64,000 nucleotides of DNA from Rhodamnia argentea (Eukaryota; Streptophyta; Magnoliopsida; Myrtales; Myrtaceae): contig NC_063160.1 of assembly GCF_020921035.1 (NCBI RefSeq), positions 15,961,095 to 16,025,094 of the forward strand, in the 5' to 3' direction. Made by a program: the position numbers and the translations under genes. Below, piece after piece: positions 56,868-64,000 of this stretch (position 1 is the stretch's first letter; every line of letters starts with the position of its first letter). A model generated the notes under the pieces. The model searched no databases and was not told the DNA's origin. It was given only the letters and a program-made list of their open reading frames with translations.

Positions 56868-58103
56868 ATGGCAAGGAAAAGAAAGTGTGTTGAAGCCATG
56901 CCAGAGATGAACCCCAGTGAAGAAACCGTGACTTGGGACCAGATGGTGAAGGAGGCTGCTGCAGCCGCCGCATTGGGTGGCGCCCGGAGGGCCCGGAAGC
57001 GGTTCATTGGGGTCCGCCAAAGGCCATCGGGCCGCTGGGTAGCTGAGATCAAGGACACCATACAGAAGATAAGGGTGTGGCTTGGCACGTTTGATACGGC
57101 GGAGGAGGCAGCGCGAGCCTATGATGAGGCGGCTTGCCTACTCCGCGGGGCCAATACCCGGACAAACTTCTGGCCTTGCTCTCCGTCGGCATCTTCGTCT
57201 CCAGCTCTTCCGTCAAAGATCACGAACCTTCTCCTCCAAAGGCTCAAAGCCAGGAAAACCTCTCTGGCTTTGAACTCGGATGCACTAATCTGCCAAGAGC
57301 AGAAGCAGCCGAGGGAAGAGTTCACACCAGAAGTGGAGGATTTTTCCGAGATACAGTTCTCTGATTATCTTAATGATCCCGAGGACTACACAGCGGAACA
57401 CAACATCATCAATGATGCCATTACAAGTCATTACGCAACCAATTCCGAGTCCTCTTTGAATTTCAAAGAAGACTCAGGGCGGAGAGAAGAGAAAGAAGAG
57501 CATTTCGACTACATCATGAGTGATGTAACGCAATCAAACAGTGATGATGGCAATTGTGATAGAGACGGAGAAGAAGATGCTGATGAAGAAGATGCCGATC
57601 TCAGGGTATTGGATCTTCAGTTTCTAGATGACTTCAGATCGTCCTGCTATTACTCTCCTTTCGAGATTGCTGAAGAAATCGCCGAGCCAATGGAACCAGA
57701 AAATGATGGAGAAGAGCCTTCGATTCTCACAGCTGCCATGAAAAGAATGAAGTACGAGAGAAAGTATTCGGCTTCTCTCTATGCCTTCAATGGGATAACT
57801 GAGTGCTTGAAACTGAAACTAGGAGCCAGAACTGTTATGGCGAGGGCAAATTCCAATGAACTGGCAAAACTCCAGAATGCATGTGACAAGAAGAAAGAGG
57901 AAGAGAAGCCAGTGGGAGATGGCTTCTTGAAACTGACGGCAGAAGCAGGGAACCCGGAAACTACAACCGATACATTCGCTTTATCATCTTCTTCTTCCTC
58001 CTCATCTTCAAGCAACGAAGGCGAATCATCGCTTTGGAGCTCCCTTGACCTCCCAACCATTTGTCAACTGAATAGTTCAAGCTCTCTCTCCATGTCAAAC
58101 TGA
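56868..58103 (+). CDS. AP2/ERF transcription factor, ERN/RAP2.11 type (ERF group V)
   Basis: Intronless, 411 residues. The single AP2 domain spans about residues 45-101: [64 protein letters not shown] followed by [11 protein letters not shown] is the form seen in ERN1-3 and RAP2.11, which bind GCC-like boxes; ERN proteins act in nodulation and RAP2.11 in low-potassium response. The rest is acidic ([18 protein letters not shown]) and ends with a serine run and [15 protein letters not shown], suggesting an activation region. ATG 56868 is used because the longer frame starts with GTG. The nuclear role and DNA binding are inferred from the family. Its last ~70 codons and 3' UTR are repeated in reverse at 59047-59433. 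Confidence 0.9.
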   Translation: MARKRKCVEAMPEMNPSEETVTWDQMVKEAAAAAALGGARRARKRFIGVRQRPSGRWVAEIKDTIQKIRVWLGTFDTAEEAARAYDEAACLLRGANTRTNFWPCSPSASSSPALPSKITNLLLQRLKARKTSLALNSDALICQEQKQPREEFTPEVEDFSEIQFSDYLNDPEDYTAEHNIINDAITSHYATNSESSLNFKEDSGRREEKEEHFDYIMSDVTQSNSDDGNCDRDGEEDADEEDADLRVLDLQFLDDFRSSCYYSPFEIAEEIAEPMEPENDGEEPSILTAAMKRMKYERKYSASLYAFNGITECLKLKLGARTVMARANSNELAKLQNACDKKKEEEKPVGDGFLKLTAEAGNPETTTDTFALSSSSSSSSSSNEGESSLWSSLDLPTICQLNSSSSLSMSN

Positions 58104-58292
58104 TATTCTTCTCTTTCTACTAGAGGGTAATCAGTGTCGATCATGTTTTCTTAAATAGGTTTAAACTGATGTAGTTTTCAAGTTTTACGTCAGATAAAGA
58201 AATGTAACACGGTTGTAAGCCTCCTGCTGAGGTATTAACATCTCAATTTTCTCCAAGACAAGTTGGCTCAACCCATAGGACAGCATTAACAC
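57891..58292 (+). repeat. Inverted repeat arm 1: 3' end and 3' UTR of the ERF gene
   Basis: From the AAGAAGAAAGAGG codons through the stop at 58103 and on to GGACAGCATTAA in the 3' UTR. It pairs with 59047-59433 in opposite orientation, at roughly 85-90 percent identity by eye. Confidence 0.92.
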
Positions 58293-59046
58293 ACAGCATG
58301 CTTTGCTTTTGTGTTTTATCGCAATGAGCCACATGATTGCTTTGGATCTGGTTGTGCATCATAATAAGATGAGTGATTCATGAATTTACTCACAGAGAAT
58401 TCATGATTGAAAGTGACTCTCATGTGTGCTTAAGTAGTTAATACTGGCAACTCAAATACAATATTTTCGTTAGTTTTTTTATAGCACTTCTGGAACTGAT
58501 CATACTAAAATATCTATTGCCAGCAAATCAATCCTAAAACCATGCATTGAAAAACTGTGTTGCGGAATATCATTGCCGAAATGAGATGGGAAATATTCAC
58601 GTAGGAGACAAAGTAAATGATCCACGAACGTCAGGTATAAAGAGTTATCCATAGGAATAAACACGAAAAGTGAATGCACTCCAGCAATCCGCCATACCAA
58701 ATGGAAAAAGCAAATACATTATATACACATTGACAGCAGGGATATTTGAGGACGAATCAGGAACTAAGAGCGAAGAGAGAGCCAGCAGCACCCATCCATG
58801 AATAATATGCGATCCAATTCTCGTGAAGTTGTGAGCACACCTAACCCTGCCTTTGACTACTTAGCAAAACATAGAGGGGCCTTCAACTTCAAGTATCGGG
58901 CTTACTCAGACGTAAGAACATCACAGCACCTCATCCATATTCTGAGAAACTTCCGACAATCAAGTAAACTGATCAGTTTAGTATGATTAGTTCAAGAAGT
59001 GCTATAAAACAAACTAACAAAAATATTGCACATGAGGCGCCGGTAT
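58293..59046. other. Spacer of the ERF inverted repeat with a TMEM230 exon-like fragment
   Basis: No intact gene. The minus strand at about 58745-58860 resembles the last exon of the TMEM230-like gene, decayed. Confidence 0.55.
58745..58990 (-). repeat. Decayed TMEM230 exon-like fragment, copy A
   Basis: On the minus strand GCATATTATTCATGGATGGGTGCTG aligns with exon 2 of the TMEM230-like gene (GCGTATTATTCATGGAGGGGTGCTG, 60756-60835), and TTCCTGATT is also shared, but the frame is not kept. The flanking part (CACACCTAACCCTGCCTTTG on the plus strand) is shared with copy B. It is not a functional exon. Confidence 0.65.
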
Positions 59047-59433
59047 TAATGCTGTCCTATGGGGTTGAGCCAACTTGTCATGGATAGCAGGAGTCTTATA
59101 ACCGTGTTACATTTCTTTCTCTGACATAAAACTTGGAAACTTCATCAATTTAAACATATAAGGAAACATGACTGACGCTGATTACCCTCTAGTAGAAAGA
59201 GAAGAATTTCAGTTTGACATGGAGAGAGAGCCTGAACTTCAGTTGACAAAGCAAATGGTTGGGAGGTCAAGGGAGCACCAGAATGACGATTCATCTTCGT
59301 TGCTTGAAGATAAGAAGGAAGAAGAAGATGACGAAGCGAACGTATCAGTTGGAGTTTCTGGGTTTCCTTCTTCTGCCATCAGTTTCAGGAAACCATCTCC
59401 CACTGGCTTCTCTTCCTCTTTCTTCTTCATATG
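59047..59433 (-). repeat. Inverted repeat arm 2: copy of the ERF 3' end
   Basis: The minus strand encodes [16 protein letters not shown], then [14 protein letters not shown] and a stop, matching the ERF C-terminus, followed by its 3' UTR with TCTACTAGAGGGTAATCAG. It has no AP2 domain and no promoter of its own, so it is a partial duplicate. Confidence 0.9.
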
Positions 59434-59494
59434 TGAAAATTTGATGCAGTCCAGAATGCATATACAGTATAAACACAGTAAGAGCAGAGAAATT

Positions 59495-59740
59495 TAAGGA
59501 TGAATGAGGAACTAAAAGCGAAGAGAGAGCCTGCAGCACCCGTCCATGGATAATATGCAGTCAAAAAATCATGAAGTTGTGAACACACCTAACCCTGCCT
59601 TTGACTAATTAGCAAAACATAGAGGGGCCTTCAAGTAGAGGGTTACTCAGAGGAAAGAACATCACAGTACATAATCCATATTCTGAAATACTTCATACAA
59701 TCAAACAAACCTTGTCTTGCTAACATAAATTCACTACAAT
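59495..59740 (-). repeat. Decayed TMEM230 exon-like fragment, copy B
   Basis: A direct repeat of copy A about 750 bp away (shared CACACCTAACCCTGCCTTTG, TTAGCAAAACATAGAGGGGC, AAAGCGAAGAGAGAGCC with small differences). Confidence 0.7.
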
Positions 59741-60755
59741 CAACCATCCCGTGTATCAGCCATATGGTTCCATGAATGCATGCATCGCAGTGAAAAGGTG
59801 CTCCAAAGGTCATTAACACCAAGCACATAACTTAAAAGAGATTCAGAATTGCCACACGACTTGAGAGGTCATATGCTTATCGAGGCCTTCATCTCCTAAC
59901 CTCCATCGTTTAATGCAGCCACCAATAAAGTTGGATCTCTCTACAAACGAGAACCCATTACAATCAGTTTTGTACTGCATGATGATGCCGCAGGTCTGCT
60001 GCCACCACACACGAGGCTTTCTCATCATAAGCCAATCCTTAATGGTATGGTTATTCCCAGAGTACACGATTTTAAGAATGAAAGTTCCACCCCATGCACA
60101 AGCTCTACTATATGTTCCAACGTGTTAAATCAGTATATTGGTTAAAAGAAACTTCAGTGATTAAGCTGTTGCAGCTGCTTAGATGGAAAATGTCAATGTT
60201 GAATCAAATGAATATGCCCAATTCATCAAGCATGCTTTCTCCCACATGGAACTGTACATCTTTCAAAAAGTTTCAAATGTCAGGCAGGAATTTAGGTAAC
60301 ACAAGGCACATATATGCACAAGTGTTGTCTAGTTCCTCAGAAAAATATATGTACAAGTGTTGTCTAGTTCCTCAGAATTCAAATTTGTCTATCGTAATGG
60401 CAAGACCAACATAAATTTAATTCTGATTCCTGGGCTGTGTCGAGTAGTTCATTCTTCATAATTGCAAATATATATCGGCTCTGTCAGCTGTTTCGGTACC
60501 TAGTCCAATAAACTTCTCTGAAATTATATAAGCCGATTTATTCTTCTGAGCCAACATAAATCTGTGTCTTGGGCACCTAGCAGGGCTGAAATTAGCCAAG
60601 CTATACTCACGCATGAATCGAATGGAATCATACATAAACATCGGCATCGCAAATGAACCATCTAGTTGTACAAGTAAAACTGTCCAAAAACCAAATTTTA
60701 GCTGTTAACAAAAACAATATCATACATCTGTGTAAGCACATTGGGAGAACACGCC
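59741..60755. other. 3' flank of the TMEM230-like gene
   Basis: No gene. AAGTGTTGTCTAGTTCCTCAG is repeated twice in tandem at about 60321-60380. Confidence 0.45.
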
Positions 60756-61721
60756 TCAGTAATCAGGAATGGAAGCAAAGCGATAACCTTCAGCACCCCT
60801 CCATGAATAATACGCAATCCGAGTCTCATAAAAACCTGCAAACATTTTTGGCTGTGTTAACAGAAACAGACCATAGTGCAAAATCAAAATCAATTATGAA
60901 GAAGTTTTTTTTATTAACAGATCGCAGACAAAAGTATATGTGGACCATGAAGATGTCGGCATGACATAAATAGCAGTATATGTGGGCTATGTATTACCCC
61001 AAAAGTCAATGCTACTGTTTTTTCAAAGAAAACTCCCCAGCATCAACCCCTAAAATTATCTGCAATGTAGTTCGATGAGTAAAAGATCCATTATGCAAAG
61101 TCAAACTTTTTTTCAGGTTTAGTAGAAGCAGAATTGATGCATCACTTTTCAGGTAACTATATCAATTTATATCTTTGCTTCTTAATAAGGTTCACCCTAG
61201 TTATTCATGCCATTCCATAATAAGCCGTGCCGCACTTATTGGACTTCCAAGTTTCCATGTCATGATAAACATGATATAAAGACCTGACCTCCAAGTTTCA
61301 GTTTACATAGAAGACTTTCAGTTTCAATTTATCCAGACTAGCTCTTAGAAATGAACAAAAGACCACCTCATCGTGCAATGAGCTTATTCAAATAAGTCAT
61401 AACAAGTAGAAGACATAAAATTACCATCAAGAGTTTCAGTTTACCTGGAAGAAAAGTGAGAATTCCAAGGACTAAGAGGCCATATCCCTGGGACTTTTCA
61501 CCACCCATGTGACCTGTTAAGATGAAGATGGAAAGAAAGAGAAGCAATGACCCTAGAAGGAGCAAGAAAAGTGCAAGGGCGATGGATTTCCAAGGCACTT
61601 TATCGAAGTTTCTTGGAGTATAGTCAAACCGAGGATCATATTTTCTTCCCATTCTCTCGTCGTAATCCTCATCTTCATCAGCAGGAAGACGACTGTATCC
61701 AACATTGCGCCTAGACGCCAT
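60756..61721 (-). CDS. TMEM230-like (DUF872) small membrane protein
   Basis: Two exons on the minus strand, 61721-61445 and 60835-60756 (CCA G|GTAAAC and TGCAG|GT), 118 residues. The start MASRRNVGYSRLP is followed by an acidic stretch and YDPRFDYTPRNFDKVPWKS. Membrane segments lie at about residues 46-70 (LALFLLLLGSLLLFLSIFIL) and 79-95 (GYGLLVLGILTFLPGFY). The end, TRIAYYSWRGAEGYRFASI then PDY, is the conserved TMEM230/TMEM134 tail. Animal TMEM230 acts in endosomal and secretory vesicle traffic; the plant role is not established. A longer 117-residue reading through the intron lacks the conserved tail and is rejected. The gene converges on the ERF, and fragments of its last exon are scattered between the two. 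Confidence 0.93.
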
Positions 61722-62900
61722 ATGGTTAAAGGTCGCCTTTAGGATTATCTCCGAGGACTTTTACTGTGGCACCTACACAATGTAACGAGGTAAGAGAACT
61801 TCAAAGTCAGAGAAGGACATCTTCTTTAATCTCTTGAATACTAAGACTCAAATTGAACTTATTAAAGACTTCACCCAAATTTCAAAAACTATAAAAAATA
61901 CAGGTTGGATCTATCTATACATTAGACCCAAAAGGAGTACAATCAAGCTGCTCAAAAGGCTGGCCGCGATACTTGCATAAGCACTGAACAATAGCTAATG
62001 CCAGTTTGCTCTCACTGCTTACAGAAAGCAACTGTTTCCCACTATGAGCAAGCAGATAAGCTCGCTACATAGCCAAACGCGCGCGCGCGCACCCCTGTAC
62101 AGGATAACATAAACTTAAAGATAAACTCATCGTTCGACTTGAACAGTAGTTCTTGTTTCAACCTCATTCAGCGCGTATCAAAGAACCAACTAGTCTACTT
62201 TAGACCGCCAAGCATGAAGGAGCAAATTTCTCAACATTAATTGAACTCGGTCATTCGCATCCGCTTGCTTCCCCGTCGTGTCAAACTACTCGACCGCTCA
62301 CGTTCCACAGGTTATCCCACAAAAAAAAAAAAAGCATAAAGTTCACGATTCCGCAGCATTTTCCAGCAAAATTCAACTCCGCTAGCGCCGATCACACACA
62401 CAAAGCTAACTCGAATCCGACCTAGCAATACGCAGACGACATGAGATAACAATCGCGACAGAGTCGGAGAGCCTGTGTCAATCCCACGAGAAATATCATC
62501 AAAAAATACACACAGGGAAGTCCCAAGAGCTAGGGTTTAGATTTGGCGCTGAAAATGAGATAATCAGAGGCATTACCGATCGGGACTCGCTTATTCCGCT
62601 GAAATTGGAGAGGAGGAGGAGAAGAAGAAGAAGCGGAACAAGAAGAAACGAGCAAAAGCGAGGAATCACAGGCGAATAATCAACGCGCCAGATCTGGTCC
62701 AATTCGCCATGCGAGACGAGAAGCAATCAGAAGGGAGTTTTCGATTGCTCCCGGTAAAATCAAACTGAGGTGAAGGGATCGTGTGCGGGCGGACTCACCT
62801 TGCCGACGGATCAGGAGGGTCGGATCCTCCATCGGGGCGGATCTTGATTTATTGTTTCTCTGATGGGCGGGTTGGTGGGTTTCCGATGCGGTCTGATTTC
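61722..62900 (-). other. 5' leader with likely intron and promoter of the TMEM230-like gene
   Basis: On the minus strand GGCAAG|GTGAGTCC near 62808 is a strong donor and TTGTGTAG|GTGCC near 61772 an acceptor, suggesting a 5' UTR intron of about 1 kb, common in plants. The intron contains a (GC)n tract (62079-62093). Open frames here show no domain. Confidence 0.45.
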
Positions 62901-62944
62901 CTTTCCTAGGACGATCGGTTTTCAATTCAGTCTGATCTCATTCT

Positions 62945-63315
62945 AAAATCGGAAACCGGACCGGGAGGATTGGATCACAGGTGATTCAATTATTAGACCG
63001 ATCGCATTTTTTTTATTTGTCCTTAAATTTTTCTCGTTAATAACATATTTACTGAACCATTTCTCACTAATTCGCGTTGTCGCTAAAATTGGAAGCACGC
63101 TAAGCATCCTAAAGATCTTAAGTTAGGTTTAGCTTTACATATTAGAAATTTTTAAAATATATATATTAGTCTGTCTAGTCCGGGCTATCGGATCGGTTCG
63201 GTTTCCCCGTAACCGAGAACCGAAGTAGAGCTCTCAAGAATCGAATCAAATTCACCGATTTGGTCCGATCCGGATGATTCCTCGTTCGATCGGTCCATTA
63301 TGCTTACCCCCGTTA
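62945..63315. repeat. TAGGGGTGNGCA-family element, partial
   Basis: AAACCGGACCGGGAGG on the left and CGATCGGTCCATTATGCTTACCCCCGTTA on the right have the family's GGACCGG composition and its inverted terminal motif (GGGGGTAAGCA on the other strand). Confidence 0.5.
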
Positions 63316-63429
63316 AAGAGACTATTAGGACTATATTTTGTTTCGACTCGGACAAATTGGAGACCACTATTTTTCTACTCGAGATTCGGTTCAATCCGGC
63401 GGGTTTCTAGATTGAAACAGTTTTCGAGG

Positions 63430-64000
63430 GAAAATTTCAAAAAAAGACCTGAAGTGCCCTCAATTTCTCAAATAAGGATTTGAAGTGGATCTTGTTTCAA
63501 ATAAGGGCACCAAACGCCCTCTTTGCTTTAAAGAATGGCCTGACCAGGGTTAATTTTGTCTTTTTACATTTTCTAATTTTCTTTCATTTTTTTCCTTTTC
63601 TTTTTTTCCTTTTTTCTCTTCCACCTCGCTTGTGGCTGTTAGTCGGCCCTCGCCTGGGGCCACCGTCGTTCCGACGTCGCCAGCTATTGTCGCCAACCAC
63701 TGCAGACCGTTGACCTCGCTAGCAAGTGAAGGTCGGTCCCAAATGGGGTTAAGTTTAGCGTTGTGGCTGAGCTTGCCCAAATCTGCAACATGACCGAGCT
63801 TTGCCAAATCGAGCAGCTGACGAAGACGCTTCGAGAACTACCAGAAACTTATCTTTAGCTGACAATTGGCTGACAATTGGGCTTGCCTTTGGTAGTTCTC
63901 TTCCTTTGCTAGTTCTCTTCCTCTTTCGCATCTGCAATCATGCTCTCCTCTGGTAGTTCTTTTCCTTTTTCACATCTGCAATCATCTCTCACCTATAGCT
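63430..64000. mobile_element. Left end of a Mutator-like element related to 1935-3444
   Basis: Starts GGGAAAATTTCAAAA and continues with TTTCTCAAATAAGGATTTGAAGTG and TTTCAAATAAGGGC, the same sub-terminal motifs as the 1935-3444 element. The right end is beyond the window. The interior is GC-richer, as in the first copy. Confidence 0.55.

Noticed and set aside
59239-59430. A second small gene related to the ERF
   Set aside because: It is only the C-terminal end with 3' UTR in inverted orientation; no AP2 domain or start context.
61368-61721. 117-residue one-exon version of the TMEM230-like protein
   Set aside because: Reading past the GTAAAC donor replaces the conserved TRIAYYSWRG...PDY tail, which is present in a downstream exon.

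Overview
The window is nuclear DNA of a flowering plant, almost certainly a woody dicot. Genes have GT-AG introns, AT-rich intergenic DNA and TC/GA microsatellites, and they include plant-specific families: an R2R3-MYB, an ERF, a DYW-class PPR protein, and an OSCA channel. The abundant short repeats rich in GGACCGG/CCGGTCC and starting TAGGGGTGNGCA resemble what I recall of Myrtales (Eucalyptus-type) genomes. That assignment is an impression, not a proof.

Layout. 0-1.3 kb: last three exons of cytosolic ribosomal protein S19. 1.6-5.4 kb: nested DNA elements. 5.4-8.4 kb (minus): a PLDRP1-like, Gly/Tyr-rich disordered protein with about ten 17-residue repeats. 9.5-15.2 kb: a transposon cluster with a degenerate hAT element nested in another repeat. 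15.8-19.4 kb: a tandem RING-H2 cluster (two intact genes, one degenerate copy). 21.2-23.8 kb: mitochondrial porin (VDAC). 24.8-26.4 kb (minus): MYB35/TDF1-like tapetum MYB. 28.4-30.6 kb: DUF1997 protein. 31.4-33.3 kb (minus): PLS-DYW PPR protein. 35.2-37.0 kb (minus): VTI1 Qb-SNARE. 38.2-41.0 kb: probable large solo LTR. 42.7-53.4 kb: a ten-exon OSCA/HYP1-type channel whose introns hold a solo LTR and a piece of plastid DNA (psbN-psbT). 56.9-58.1 kb: ERN/RAP2.11-type ERF. 60.8-61.7 kb (minus): TMEM230-like membrane protein. 63-64 kb: more repeats.

The genes are ordinary single plant genes with no operon-like logic; neighbours do not form a pathway. The structurally unusual parts are the 3' end of the ERF, which is copied in inverted orientation about 750 bp downstream and interleaved with fragments resembling the last TMEM230 exon; the 105-bp direct duplication of the last DUF1997 exon; a microsatellite that begins at a splice donor; the plastid insertion in an OSCA intron; and two nested transposon insertions with readable target duplications (8 bp hAT, 9 bp Mutator-like). 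Every multi-exon model below was built by hand and sums to a whole number of codons; none has been checked against transcripts.
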